A program made the position numbers and the translations under genes. DNA of 25,747 bases from an uncultured Collinsella sp. (lineage in GTDB: Bacteria > Actinomycetota > Coriobacteriia > Coriobacteriales > Coriobacteriaceae): positions 1 through 25,747 of the forward strand of contig CABVDE010000027.1 of NCBI GenBank assembly GCA_902496945.1. The letters are read 5' to 3'. Within the stretch, counting starts at the first letter, position 1; every line of letters begins with the position of its first letter. This document shows, piece after piece, positions 8,215-17,000 of this stretch. The notes under the pieces are model-generated. The model made no database searches, had not been told where the DNA came from, and saw only the letters and a list, made by a program, of their open reading frames with translations.

Positions 8215-8366
8215 CGCAATTGCAACCAAAAGACGCAGCGCCGCCCGCCATCTTCTGACCGCCTGGCGTTCGCTCCTGCAGCCATGCAACACGTCGCCCG
8301 CCGCCCAAGTCAGCATCTTTCCCGGCGCTATTTAACCACGCAAAACGCATCCTGTTAAGATTATCG

Positions 8367-8397
8367 CTATCGTTTTTCGCAATCTGAAAATCGATAG
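8367..8397. promoter_or_regulatory. Candidate operator of alpha-glucoside module 1
   Basis: CTATCGTTTTTC at 8367-8378 and GAAAATCGATAG at 8386-8397 form an inverted repeat with one mismatch in 12 and a 7-base spacer. It overlaps a plausible -10 hexamer (TAGAAT, 8395-8400) some 60 bases upstream of the glycosidase start. The position fits repression by an SIS-domain regulator such as the one at the end of this module. The rest of the gap 8215-8457 shows nothing else I can name. Confidence 0.55.
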
Positions 8398-8457
8398 AAT
8401 CGCAGGTAGAGCTTTCTTAGTCTGAAATGGTCAATCCACACGAAAGGGGTTTACCAC

Positions 8458-9783
8458 ATGGACAAGAAAGCAGTTGTAATCGCCGGGGCCGGCAGCACCC
8501 ACACCCCCGGCATCATCCAGAGCCTATTGCAGAAGAAAAACGAATTGCCGCTGCGCAAACTCGCCCTGTACGACATCGACGAGAAGCGCATGCATCTCGT
8601 CTACGACATCATGAAGCAGTTCATCGAGCAGGAAGCTCCTGACATTGAAGTTGTCGTGACGACCGATCCCGAAAAGGCATTCACCGATGTCGACTTCGTC
8701 TTCGCACAAATCCGCCAGGGCGGCCTTCAGATGCGTCGACAGGACGAGCGCATCCCTCTCAAGTATGGTTGCGTGGGACAGGAAACCTGCGGCGCCGGCG
8801 GTTCGATCTCCTATGGCATCAGGTCCATCCCCGGCGTCTTCGACCTCGTACGCTACGCCAAGAAATACAGTCCAGACGCCTGGATCCTCAACTATTCCAA
8901 CCCCGCCGCAGTTGTCGCCGAGGCCACACGTCGCGAGTTTGACAACGACCATATCCTTAACATCTGCGATATGCCCACGGCTATCTTGCTCTCGTACTCT
9001 AAGATGCTCGGACTTCCCAGCTGGCGCGATATCGACCCCATGTATTTTGGACTCAATCACTTTGGCTGGTTTACCAAAATCTACGACAAGCAGGGGCGCG
9101 ATCGTCTGCCGGAGCTCCGTCAGATGATTCTCGAGCACGGCATGGCCGTGAGCGACAAGCATCACAAGGACAAGGACTGGATGCATACCTGGGGTCAATA
9201 CGTCAAGATTGTGAAGGACTATCCCGAGTATCTGCCCAACAGCTATCTGCAGTACTACCTGTACTCCAAAGACATGGCAGATGACATGGACCCCAACTGG
9301 ACGCGCGCCGACAACGTCATCAACGGACGCGAGAAGGAGATGTTTGCCGAGCACGACAAGTACCTGGCAGATCCCGCCAATTACAAGAGCCCCGTACAGA
9401 GCTTCACGGTCTTTGGCGACTTTATCGTCGACGCAGCCGCCTCTATCGCCTACAACAAGTGCGAACGCTATCTCGTAATCGTCGAAAATAACGGCGCCAT
9501 CCCCAATCTGCCCGACGACGCCATGGTCGAGGTTCCTGCCTACCTGCGCTCTTGGGGCCCCGAACCCATCAGCCAGCCTGCTATCCCCACTTTTTACAAG
9601 GGGCTTATCGAAGAGCAGAATGCCAGTGAGAAGCTCGCCGTCGACGCATATTACGAGCATTCCTACCAGAAGGCGCTCGAAGCCATCGCAATCAACAAGA
9701 CCGTCCCTTCGACTACCGTCGCGCGCCAAATCCTCGACGACCTGATCGAAGCGAACGGCGATTATTGGCCGACCCTGTCCTAA
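8458..9783 (+). CDS. 6-phospho-alpha-glucosidase, glycoside hydrolase family 4
   Basis: A 441-residue GH4 enzyme, full length for the family. It hydrolyses phosphorylated alpha-glucosides such as maltose 6'-phosphate by an NAD- and Mn-dependent redox mechanism. The Rossmann NAD motif is GAGSTHTPG (10-18). The metal ligands are Cys170 in NICDMP and His201 in LNHFGW, with Asp171 as likely acid; LPNSYLQYY (259-267) carries the catalytic Tyr. VGQETCGAGG and SNPAAVVAEATRR match the GlvA/MalH branch closely, so alpha rather than beta specificity is expected. AAAGGGG precedes the ATG at 8458. It is followed after 24 bases by the EIICB gene, so transporter and hydrolase act in sequence: import with phosphorylation, then cleavage to glucose 6-phosphate and a second sugar. 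Confidence 0.93.
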   Translation: MDKKAVVIAGAGSTHTPGIIQSLLQKKNELPLRKLALYDIDEKRMHLVYDIMKQFIEQEAPDIEVVVTTDPEKAFTDVDFVFAQIRQGGLQMRRQDERIPLKYGCVGQETCGAGGSISYGIRSIPGVFDLVRYAKKYSPDAWILNYSNPAAVVAEATRREFDNDHILNICDMPTAILLSYSKMLGLPSWRDIDPMYFGLNHFGWFTKIYDKQGRDRLPELRQMILEHGMAVSDKHHKDKDWMHTWGQYVKIVKDYPEYLPNSYLQYYLYSKDMADDMDPNWTRADNVINGREKEMFAEHDKYLADPANYKSPVQSFTVFGDFIVDAAASIAYNKCERYLVIVENNGAIPNLPDDAMVEVPAYLRSWGPEPISQPAIPTFYKGLIEEQNASEKLAVDAYYEHSYQKALEAIAINKTVPSTTVARQILDDLIEANGDYWPTLS

Positions 9784-9807
9784 CTCCCCGCGCATCGAAG
9801 GAACATC

Positions 9808-11388
9808 ATGAAAGAAAGCAAGCTCTACAGCGAGTTCCAGAGACTCGGCAAGGTGCTCATGGCGCCGGTCCTCCTCCTGCCCGTTTCCGGCATTTTGGTC
9901 GGTCTGGGCTCCGCCCTTTCCAATGCTAACCTCATCTCGCTCTGCCCGTTTTTGGGCACCGAGCCGATGGTGATCTTTAGCACGCTCATCAAAGCAGCCG
10001 GCAACGTTATCAATGGTAACATCTCGGTTCTCTTTGCGATCTGCATCGCCTACGGTTACGCCAAGGCCGAGAAGGCGACCGCCGCACTCTCGGGCTTCAT
10101 CGGCTACATGACCATGAACACGATCATGGGTCAGCTGCTTATCCTGCTGGGCATCATCGATCCCGCCAACCTGCAGACCGGTCAGAACGCCATCCTGGGC
10201 GTAACCACACTCGACACCGGCGTATTCGGCGGCATCATCATCGGCCTGGTAGTCGCGTGGATCCACAACCGATTCTATAAGGTGCAGCTGCCGCCGGTGC
10301 TCGGCATCTTCAACGGCACACGCTGCGTCCCCGCCCTCACCGTCGTTTTCGCGAGCCTGGTGGGCGTTGCGCTCGCCTTCGTGTTTCCGTTTGTGCAAAC
10401 CGGCCTAAAGGCCGCCTCGACGCTCATCGATTCCACCGGGGTGTTTGGCGCGTTCATCTATGGCTTCTCCGAGCGTATGCTTCTGCCCTTCGGCCTGCAT
10501 CATTTCATCTACCTGCCGTTTTTCTTCACTTCTCTGGGCGGTAGCATCCAAGTTGACGGCCAGACCGTCGAGGGTGCTGTCAACATCTACAACGCCATGC
10601 TCAACACGCCCGGCATGATGTACGACATCGACATCTCAAAATACGTCATGAACGGCAAGGTGCTGTTCGCCATGTGCGGCCTGCCTGCGGCGGCGCTCGC
10701 CATCTACCACTGCGCCCGTCCCGAGAATAAAAAGAAGGTCGGCTCCCTCATGATCGCCGCCGTTATTCCGGCCGCCATCATGGGCATAACCGAACCGCTC
10801 GAGTACTCCTTCCTCTTTGTAGCGCCCGTACTCTATGTGGTCCACGCCCTGCTGTGCGGCATCGCGTATGTACTCACCTACCTTGTACAGTTCAATGTGC
10901 CCGGGCCTTCCGCCTTCGGCGGACCGCTCCTCTCGTGGATCTTCAACGGCATCATGAACGCCGATAAAGGCTCCAACTGGTTCTGGCTTATTCCGCTCGG
11001 CATCGCCTACTTCGGGATCTATTACGTGCTGTTCCGCACCTTTATCAAGAAATTTGACCTCAAAACCCCGGGCCGCGAGGATGATGACACGCAGGCAGCG
11101 GATGACACGTCGGCCATCGACCCCAAAGCACCTGTCCAGGTAAGCGAGCTCATCCCGCAGATCGTGGAAGCCGTGGGCGGCGCCGATAACATCTCGGGTG
11201 TCAACGCCTGCTTCACCCGCCTGAGGCTCAGCCTCAAAGACACCGCCCTAGTCAAGGACGATAGCGTCTTCACCAAAGAGCTCGGCGCCAGCGCCATCGT
11301 GCACGTTGGCGGCGGCGTTCAGATCGTTTACGGCAATAAAGCTTCTGTCTATAAAGTTGAAATGAGAGAATACTTGGGCATGGAATAA
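9808..11388 (+). CDS. PTS alpha-glucoside transporter, EIICB
   Basis: A 526-residue phosphotransferase transporter. The EIIC domain (about 1-430) is multi-spanning, with LLPFGLHHF (225-233, the conserved His region) and GITEPLE (326-332), the substrate-site signature of the glucose/maltose superfamily. A linker rich in Asp leads to the EIIB domain (about 445-526), where Cys468 in ACFTRLRL accepts phosphate. There is no EIIA domain, so a separate EIIA (for example a glucose-type one) must feed it. It resembles the MalX/GlvC/AglA class. GAAGGA precedes the start. Placed directly after the glycosidase gene, it probably carries the disaccharide which that enzyme cleaves. It is colinear residue for residue with the second EIICB through residue 340. 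Confidence 0.94.
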   Translation: MKESKLYSEFQRLGKVLMAPVLLLPVSGILVGLGSALSNANLISLCPFLGTEPMVIFSTLIKAAGNVINGNISVLFAICIAYGYAKAEKATAALSGFIGYMTMNTIMGQLLILLGIIDPANLQTGQNAILGVTTLDTGVFGGIIIGLVVAWIHNRFYKVQLPPVLGIFNGTRCVPALTVVFASLVGVALAFVFPFVQTGLKAASTLIDSTGVFGAFIYGFSERMLLPFGLHHFIYLPFFFTSLGGSIQVDGQTVEGAVNIYNAMLNTPGMMYDIDISKYVMNGKVLFAMCGLPAAALAIYHCARPENKKKVGSLMIAAVIPAAIMGITEPLEYSFLFVAPVLYVVHALLCGIAYVLTYLVQFNVPGPSAFGGPLLSWIFNGIMNADKGSNWFWLIPLGIAYFGIYYVLFRTFIKKFDLKTPGREDDDTQAADDTSAIDPKAPVQVSELIPQIVEAVGGADNISGVNACFTRLRLSLKDTALVKDDSVFTKELGASAIVHVGGGVQIVYGNKASVYKVEMREYLGME

Positions 11389-11411
11389 ATCCGTCCCATA
11401 GCTTCACCACA

Positions 11412-11453
11412 ATGCTCCGGAGATGGCATATCCGCTCCGGGGCATTATTGTTT
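11412..11453 (+). terminator. Terminator or attenuator between EIICB and regulator gene
   Basis: ATGCTCCGGAG at 11412-11422 pairs with CTCCGGGGCAT at 11435-11445 (11 pairs, one G-U), followed by TATTGTTT. The regulator gene starts only 13 bases after the U-rich run, whose GGAGTG also serves as its ribosome site, so readthrough presumably supplies a low level of regulator. Confidence 0.75.
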
Positions 11454-11465
11454 GGAGTGATTTGA

Positions 11466-12266
11466 ATGTCGATGTACGAGGTCTATTCGAACCTCAGGTC
11501 TTGTATCGAAGACGTCGAGAAGGGCGGCAGCCTTGACGCCCACATCGCACTCTACGCCCTTTCCCATCACGACGAAATCCCAGAGCTCTCGATAGAAGAA
11601 CTTGCCCGCGCATGCAATACATCGCCCGCGACCATCTCGCGCTTCTGCAGGCGCGTAAACGGCTCGAGCTTTCGATCGTTCAAAGAGCAAGTTGACGACT
11701 TCAACGCTTGGCTCCAGCGTGAGACAACCGAGGCAAGGGCTCATAAGCAAATCGATATACCCTGGTATTTCGATATCGTAGAGACCTCTTTGCTTGAAAC
11801 AAAACGCCTGCTCACTGAGGATCGACTCGAGCGGGCCGTTGACTGGCTTCTCGATGCGCAAAATGTCTACGTATACGGAAGCTCATTCTCCAATCTCGTC
11901 GCCCGCTCACTCTGCGAAAAGCTGAGCCGCGTAAACCGACTGTGCTTCTCATTTGGCTCCGTCAAGGGACAGGAGACGTCGCTCTGTTTGCTCCAACCCG
12001 ACGATCTAACCGTCTTTGTATCGTTCTCGGGGAAGACGAGCCATATCTTCAATCTTTACGTTGAGGCCAAGCGGCGAGGTTGCCGCGTTATTTGGATATC
12101 GAGCAACATGGCATTCGATAACAACGGGGCGCGTGAGCTCTTGCTACCCGTGAGCGCGGAGTCACTCAGCGAGTACTCGACCGCCCTGGTAGAGGGCATG
12201 AACCTACAAAGCGCGGTTAACGCTCTGTATATCAGCTGTGCAAATCGACTTCGGGCGCAGCGCTAG
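11466..12266 (+). CDS. RpiR/MurR family transcriptional regulator
   Basis: A 266-residue regulator. Residues 1-77 form the RpiR-type helix-turn-helix domain, with the recognition region LARACNTSPATISRFCRRVN near 47-65. Residues about 133-245 form a SIS sugar-phosphate-binding domain, marked by VYVYGSSFSNLVA and FVSFSGKTSHI. In this family the SIS domain senses a sugar phosphate and changes DNA binding. It is the third gene of module 1, so the intracellular glucoside phosphate is the natural effector, and the inverted repeat at 8367-8397 is a candidate target. GGAGTG lies before the ATG at 11466. Whether it represses or activates is not readable from sequence. Confidence 0.92.
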   Translation: MSMYEVYSNLRSCIEDVEKGGSLDAHIALYALSHHDEIPELSIEELARACNTSPATISRFCRRVNGSSFRSFKEQVDDFNAWLQRETTEARAHKQIDIPWYFDIVETSLLETKRLLTEDRLERAVDWLLDAQNVYVYGSSFSNLVARSLCEKLSRVNRLCFSFGSVKGQETSLCLLQPDDLTVFVSFSGKTSHIFNLYVEAKRRGCRVIWISSNMAFDNNGARELLLPVSAESLSEYSTALVEGMNLQSAVNALYISCANRLRAQR

Positions 12267-12390
12267 CCGCAAACACGCTAGGACTGAAAAGAACGCACCT
12301 CGCCGTCGCAAGGCATCCGAACACACGATAGGCAGCGCCAAAAGAGAACAGCGAGCACATCATGTACTTGCCCATTCGCCCCAAAACAGC

Positions 12391-12430
12391 ACAGGTCGGC
12401 GCCCGATTGAAGAATCGGGCGCCGACCTGT
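12391..12430. terminator. Bidirectional terminator between the two sugar modules
   Basis: A perfect 18-bp stem: ACAGGTCGGCGCCCGATT at 12391-12408, loop GAAG, and its complement at 12413-12430. On the minus strand it is followed by GCTGTTTTGG, on the plus strand by ATTAATCTT. It separates convergent genes (RpiR on plus, EIICB on minus), so it should stop transcription from both sides. The rest of 12267-12458 shows no gene. Confidence 0.88.
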
Positions 12431-12458
12431 ATTAATCTTGATCGTGTGTTTGGGGCGT

Positions 12459-14021
12459 TTATTCCATGCCCAGCAGCTCGCGCATCTGGGTTGCGTAGTT
12501 AGATGCCATGTTGCCGTAGACAATCTGCACGCCGCCGTTGACATGCACGATGCCACGCGCTTCGAGCTTTTCGGTAAACTCGGCGTCATCAACCACCTTG
12601 TCACAGTCATTGAGCTGGATGCGCAGACGGGTGAAGCAGGCCTCGACAGACTTAATGTTGTTGTCGCCGCCCACTGCCTCAACGATGGCGGGAATGAGGT
12701 CGCTGATCACGGTCTTGGGAGCCTTTTCGGCCTCATCGCCAGACTCTTCCTCACGGCCAGGGGTCTTTAGATCCTTCTTAAGAATGATGAACTTGAAGAC
12801 GAAGTAGTACACCACGAAGTAGATGGGGCCGAGGAACAGGATAACCTGCCAGTTGGAGCCCTTGGCTGCACCCATAATGCCGTTAAAGATCAACGACAAG
12901 AGCGGGCCGCCAAAGGATGCGGAGCCGGCCACGTTGAACTGCAGGATATAGGTCAGCGCATAGGCAAGACCAGCCATGAGAGCGTGGAACACGTAGAGGA
13001 TGGGCGCGATAAACAGGAAGGAGTACTCGAGCGGCTCGGTAATGCCGGAGAGGATGCAAGGCACCACGATGGCAATCATGAGCGCTGCGGTCTTCTTCTT
13101 GTTCTTGGGAAGCGCCGTCTTGTAGAAGGCGAGTGCAGCACCGGGCAGGCCGAACATGGCGAAGATAACCTTACCGTTCATGACAAAACGGCTGACCTCG
13201 ATGTTAAACGGCGTGCTAGGAGAGCCCAGGATCGCGTTGTAGATATTGATAGCGCCCTGAACGGTCTGGCCGTCGATGGTCTCGACGCCACCGAGCGACG
13301 TGAAGAAGAACGGTAAATAGACAAAGTGATGCAGACCAAAAGGCAGGAGCATGCGCTCGCCAGCGCCGTAGACAAATGCACCAAAGGCACCCGTAGTCTT
13401 GATGAACTCGGACAGCGCACCGAGAGCGTTCTGGATAAACGGGAAAACAAAGGACATGACCAATGCGAGGACGCTGCATGAGAGCAGCGTTACCGCCGGG
13501 ATAAAGCGTGTGCCGTTGAAGATGGAGAACACGGCAGGCAGCTCAATCTTGTAGTAACGGTTATGCAGCCATGCGACGATTGCACCCACCAGAAGACCGC
13601 CGATAACGCCCGTGTCGAGCGTGGTGATACCGAGGATCGTGCTCTGGCCCGTCGTAAGATTGGCGGGATCGATAACGCCAGTCGCCGTAAGGAACGTGCC
13701 CATCACGGAGTTCATGCACATGTAGCCCAAAAAGCCACAAAGCGCCGCGGTAGCCTTCTCGGACTTGGCGAAGCCATAGGCGAGACAAATCGAGAAGATA
13801 ACCGGGATGTTGCTCATAACGATGCCGGCTGCGGCCTTAAGAATCGAAAAGAAAATCGCAAAGCCCGGAGCAGCAAGCCAGGGAACAGCTGCCGTAAGGG
13901 TGGGGCTGGTAAAGGCATTGCCAAAGCCCTGAAGGATGCCGGCGATTGGCAGGATCAGGACAGGCGTCATGAGGACTTTGCCCAGGCGCTGGAACTTTGC
14001 CAGCAGCTCATCTTTGTTCAT
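12459..14021 (-). CDS. Second PTS alpha-glucoside transporter, EIICB
   Basis: A 520-residue paralogue of the EIICB at 9808-11388, sharing the same order of motifs at nearly the same positions: GERMLLPFGLHHF (221-233), GITEPLE (326-332), LKTPGREE at the linker and the phospho-accepting Cys462 in ACFTRLRI of the EIIB domain. It imports a glucoside and phosphorylates it with phosphate from an external EIIA, since none is fused. AGAGGGG lies 7 bases before the ATG at 14021. It follows the module 2 glycosidase gene on the same strand, with a possible attenuator in the 82-base gap. The two transporters probably differ in substrate preference, which cannot be read directly. Confidence 0.94.
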   Translation of the reverse strand: MNKDELLAKFQRLGKVLMTPVLILPIAGILQGFGNAFTSPTLTAAVPWLAAPGFAIFFSILKAAAGIVMSNIPVIFSICLAYGFAKSEKATAALCGFLGYMCMNSVMGTFLTATGVIDPANLTTGQSTILGITTLDTGVIGGLLVGAIVAWLHNRYYKIELPAVFSIFNGTRFIPAVTLLSCSVLALVMSFVFPFIQNALGALSEFIKTTGAFGAFVYGAGERMLLPFGLHHFVYLPFFFTSLGGVETIDGQTVQGAINIYNAILGSPSTPFNIEVSRFVMNGKVIFAMFGLPGAALAFYKTALPKNKKKTAALMIAIVVPCILSGITEPLEYSFLFIAPILYVFHALMAGLAYALTYILQFNVAGSASFGGPLLSLIFNGIMGAAKGSNWQVILFLGPIYFVVYYFVFKFIILKKDLKTPGREEESGDEAEKAPKTVISDLIPAIVEAVGGDNNIKSVEACFTRLRIQLNDCDKVVDDAEFTEKLEARGIVHVNGGVQIVYGNMASNYATQMRELLGME

Positions 14022-14035
14022 GGGATACCCCTCTT

Positions 14036-14074
14036 AAAGAAACGGGGCGTGCAGCTCTACAACCCACACGCCCC
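14036..14074 (-). terminator. Possible attenuator between glycosidase and EIICB genes of module 2
   Basis: In the minus-strand RNA, GGGGCGTG (complement of 14067-14074) pairs with CACGCCCC (complement of 14044-14051) around a 15-base loop, followed by GTTTCTTT. The ribosome site of the EIICB gene starts within a few bases. Partial termination would make the glycosidase more abundant than the transporter. Confidence 0.6.
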
Positions 14075-14103
14075 ATAACAGTTATCTAACGCTATGGAAC
14101 TAG

Positions 14104-15429
14104 CTACTTAAGCTCCGGCCAGTAATCCTTATTGGCCTCGATGAGCTTATCGAGCACCTTACGCGCCTTCTTTGCGTCACCGACCAGACGATTAAGCGTG
14201 AGTGCCTGCAGGGCCTTCTCGTAGGAACCCTCCATCCATGCCTCAACAGTCAGGCGCTCATAGGCGTACTGGTTCTCCATAAGACCGCGATAGAAGGTGC
14301 CAATCTTGCCAACAGCATAGGGCTGCGGGCCATTGGCGCCCACGCTTGCCGCGACCTCGACCATGGCGTCATCGGGCATACCCTCGATAATGCCGTTGTT
14401 GGGCACGATGACAATGAAGGTCTTGTTGGTGTTGCGATAAATGGCCGAGGTGATTTCCACGATCATATCGCCATGAGCATCGTTCTGCACAACCGAGGAG
14501 TTCTTTGCGGTGCCGACTTTGGCAACACGCTCGCACTCGGCGAACACGCGCTTCTCACGACCGTTGATAACCTCGTCGGAGCGAGTGTAGTCGGGGTCGA
14601 GGTGAGCGACCTTGTACTCGGGATACAGATAGTACTGCAGATAAGTGTTGGGCAGATAGTCGGGGAAGTCCTCGAGCATGTCCTTGACCATGGCGTAGGT
14701 ATCAAGCCAGGACTGGTCACGCTGCTCGGCATCGGCAGGAAGGAAACCGTTCTTCTCCGTGTACTCCTTAATCTGCGGGACGAGGTCATGGCCCTCTTCA
14801 TCGTAGATGTGCTTGAACCAACCGAAGTGATTGAGGCCAAAGTACACGGGCTCCGTCTTGCTCATATCGCGACCGAGCAGGCGACCGTAAGAGCGCATGA
14901 GGTTGACAGGCTGGTCGCAGATGTTGAGAACGCGATGCTCATCGGGCAGGACGCGCTCGAGACCATATGCCACAATAGCAGCCGGATTGGTGTAATTGAT
15001 GATCCACGCCTCCGGGCTATGGGCGCGAACATCGTTGACGATCTCAACCATGTCATGCATGGAGCGCATACCGTAAGCCATGCCGCCAGGGCCCACCGTT
15101 TCCTGGCCGATGATTCCCATATGCAGCGGAATCTTCTCGTCCTTGCTACGCATCTCGTAGCCGCCGGTACGAATCTGGCAGAGCACAAAGTCGACGTCGG
15201 TGTAAGCCTCGTCCTTATCGGTGGTGTAACCAAACTCCACACCGGGCTCCTCCTCGGCGAAGAGAATCTTGCCAAACTCGCCGATCGGACGCTGGCGCTC
15301 GGCATCGATGTCATAGAGCATCACGCGGTTCAGCGGCAGAATGTCCATGTGCTTGGTCAGGGCTTTAAGAATGCCAGGGCACCACGTGGAGCCGCCGCCA
15401 ACGATCACAATATTGAGCTTATCCTTCAT
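14104..15429 (-). CDS. Second 6-phospho-alpha-glucosidase, glycoside hydrolase family 4
   Basis: A 441-residue GH4 enzyme, the same length as its paralogue at 8458-9783 but clearly diverged. NAD is bound by GGGSTWCPG (11-19); Cys171 in NICDQP and His201 in LNHFGW are the expected Mn ligands and Asp172 the acid; LPNTYLQYY carries the catalytic Tyr. IIGQETVGPGG and the C-terminal LIEANKDYWPELK are close to the GlvA/MalH type. Cleavage requires bound NAD and a divalent metal in this family, and gives glucose 6-phosphate plus the second sugar. GGAGGG precedes the ATG at 15429. It is the promoter-proximal gene of module 2 and is divergent from the RpiR gene at 15728, its probable regulator. Confidence 0.93.
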   Translation of the reverse strand: MKDKLNIVIVGGGSTWCPGILKALTKHMDILPLNRVMLYDIDAERQRPIGEFGKILFAEEEPGVEFGYTTDKDEAYTDVDFVLCQIRTGGYEMRSKDEKIPLHMGIIGQETVGPGGMAYGMRSMHDMVEIVNDVRAHSPEAWIINYTNPAAIVAYGLERVLPDEHRVLNICDQPVNLMRSYGRLLGRDMSKTEPVYFGLNHFGWFKHIYDEEGHDLVPQIKEYTEKNGFLPADAEQRDQSWLDTYAMVKDMLEDFPDYLPNTYLQYYLYPEYKVAHLDPDYTRSDEVINGREKRVFAECERVAKVGTAKNSSVVQNDAHGDMIVEITSAIYRNTNKTFIVIVPNNGIIEGMPDDAMVEVAASVGANGPQPYAVGKIGTFYRGLMENQYAYERLTVEAWMEGSYEKALQALTLNRLVGDAKKARKVLDKLIEANKDYWPELK

Positions 15430-15727
15430 GTTCCGTCCCTCCAGGGTTGGCTGATCGGTGTTCTCGAAGACCTTGGGCTCCGCGGCTGTCCTCGGCTTGC
15501 TTCGTTTCGATTGGTATTTTGCGACATAAGGTCATTTGCGAGTCCCCGTGTGGGCCAATGCGAAACGGGGACACATGATTTCGCTCACGACACAGATATG
15601 TGTAGGCAGACACGCGCGTTTGCCCAGTTCATGGGCAATAGGCAATCTTGACCGATTACCGATTTCTCACCTGGCTACACAAAGCGGTACCATATGTACG
15701 GCGAGGTGCGAGGGGCTGAAACATCTT
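15430..15727. promoter_or_regulatory. Divergent regulatory region of alpha-glucoside module 2
   Basis: This 298-base gap separates the minus-strand glycosidase gene from the plus-strand RpiR gene and must hold both promoters, though I cannot place them confidently. Visible structure: GTCCCCGT at 15542-15549 with ACGGGGAC at 15565-15572 (15-base spacer), and TTGCCC at 15620-15625 with GGGCAA at 15633-15638. TTTGCGA occurs twice (15526-15540 region). No counterpart of the module 1 inverted repeat is seen, suggesting the two regulators use different operators. Confidence 0.5.
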
Positions 15728-16477
15728 ATGAAAGATCAAGAATCTTTTTATGATCATGTGCGGGCTGGCGAGAGCAAGCTCAACGATCTCGAAAGCGAGA
15801 TCATGCGCTACATCATCGAGCTGCGTGATGATATTGACGATGTCACGCTTAAGAGCGTTGCCGAACGGTTCTTCGTCGCTCCCAATACAATTGTCAGACT
15901 TGCCCACAAGCTTGGCTTCTCGGGGTTTACGGAGCTCAAACAATCGTATTCCGCCTCGCTCGATCGCAATCGATTCACTATCGAGGCACTTCCTCTTGAT
16001 ACCCAACTCGTACAGACCAAAGATCTGCTTAACGACCGGGTCATCGATTCGGTTGTGAGTCTTATCCAGGACGCCTCGCATATCGTGTTCTTCTGCTCGG
16101 GCTTTTCGAAATACCCGTGCCTCGAGATGGCTGAAAAGCTCAAAATAATGGGCAAGAATACCGACACGCTCAGTGAACGCCACGTCATGAGGCATTACGC
16201 AGAACTCCTCGGCAAAAACGACCTGGTCTTCAGCGTTTCCGTAAGCGGCGAGACGCAGGTGTCTATTGACGCCACATCGATAGCCAAAACGCGCGGATGC
16301 AAGGTTGTCACGCTCACCGGTTTTTCTCGAAATTCCCTCTCGAAACTAGCCGACTACCCTATCTACACCGTGCAAAAAGAAATCCGCTTGGGCAGCATGG
16401 ACCTCGACAGTCGATTGATGTTCTATTACGTTTTCGAATTGATATTTGAGCGCTACTTCAAACTGGCCAAGAAATAA
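15728..16477 (+). CDS. RpiR/MurR family transcriptional regulator of module 2
   Basis: A 249-residue regulator with an N-terminal helix-turn-helix (VTLKSVAERFFVAPNTIVRL, about 39-58, then AHKLGFSGFTELK) and a C-terminal SIS domain starting near residue 117 (HIVFFCSGFSKYP, then SVSVSGETQVSI). In this family sugar-phosphate binding to the SIS domain controls DNA binding. Its divergent position next to the module 2 glycosidase suggests it controls that operon and itself. I chose ATG 15728 since homologous sequence starts there; GAGGGG upstream is 12 bases away, rather far, so initiation may be weak. A longer in-frame reading from 15536 would run through the divergent promoter region and is not supported. 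No clear terminator follows. Confidence 0.88.
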   Translation: MKDQESFYDHVRAGESKLNDLESEIMRYIIELRDDIDDVTLKSVAERFFVAPNTIVRLAHKLGFSGFTELKQSYSASLDRNRFTIEALPLDTQLVQTKDLLNDRVIDSVVSLIQDASHIVFFCSGFSKYPCLEMAEKLKIMGKNTDTLSERHVMRHYAELLGKNDLVFSVSVSGETQVSIDATSIAKTRGCKVVTLTGFSRNSLSKLADYPIYTVQKEIRLGSMDLDSRLMFYYVFELIFERYFKLAKK

Positions 16478-16537
16478 AACTTGGCATGCGCCTGGCTTCG
16501 ACTCTTTAGCAGCCTTCTATATGAAAGGTATCGCCCT

Positions 16538-16636
16538 ATGCAACGCGTACTGTTTATCTGCCATGGAAACATCTGCCGCTCATCGCAATCGCAAACAACG
16601 CGGGAAGCCTGCCGCTGCTTATCTGCGCCATCCTGA
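16538..16636 (+). pseudogene. 5' fragment of low-molecular-weight protein tyrosine phosphatase (copy 1)
   Basis: The first 15 codons read MQRVLFICHGNICRS, the exact start of a LMW-PTP, including the catalytic loop C-x5-R-S (Cys8 to Arg14). Such enzymes are about 150-160 residues. After codon 15 (16582) the reading loses all resemblance and stops at TGA 16634-16636 after 32 residues. At the break the sequence becomes an MFS transporter fragment in another frame. So only the phosphatase 5' end remains; the Asp general acid near the C-terminus is gone and no activity is expected. AAAGG stands 9 bases before the ATG. Confidence 0.85.
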
Positions 16637-16956
16637 TCACGCTGCTTGCCATCTGCATGTACCGCACCATGACGGTGGCCATCGTGGCTGACATCACGCC
16701 GCGCCCGCTGCGCACCAAGGCCGACTCCGTGCAGAAGATCGTGGGCTGCGTCGGCACGGGCATCATGCTGGTTGCCATCTCGGTCATGGCCCCCAACGTG
16801 GAGCGCCCCGACTACCTGCCGCTCTTCCTGCTGCAGGCCGCCTTTGTGCTAGTGCCTGCCGTGGTGCACGGCCTTCTGGTCAAGGAGCCGGCGCTGGTGC
16901 AGAAGATGCACCAGATGAGTCTCGAGATGGGCGTCCGCGAGGACGAGGTCGAGTAG
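16579..16956 (+). pseudogene. Internal fragment of an MFS sugar transporter (GPH/SLC45-like)
   Basis: About 125 codons read as membrane protein. CMYRTMTVAIVADITPRPLR followed by TKADSVQKIVG matches the helix 4-5 region of the GPH/SLC45 sugar transporters, and two more helices follow (about 16714-16770 and 16815-16875). A full protein has about 12 helices and over 400 residues; here the N-terminal helices are absent, replaced by the phosphatase fragment, and the reading ends in TAG 16954-16956 in what would be the central loop. There is no start codon with a ribosome site. The fragment joins the phosphatase within CGCTCATCG (16577-16585), so it was brought there by a deletion or insertion event. 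Confidence 0.75.
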
Positions 16957-17000
16957 GGCGGGTGCCGGCGCCCTTGCTGCCGGCAGTCGCGGTTCCGGAC

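Noticed and set aside
8524..10398. A 624-codon open frame on the minus strand
   Set aside because: It lies opposite the GH4 and EIICB genes of module 1, which carry all family motifs. Its composition is that of an antisense shadow.
14473..15651. A 392-codon open frame on the plus strand
   Set aside because: Antisense to the second GH4 gene and passes through the divergent promoter region.
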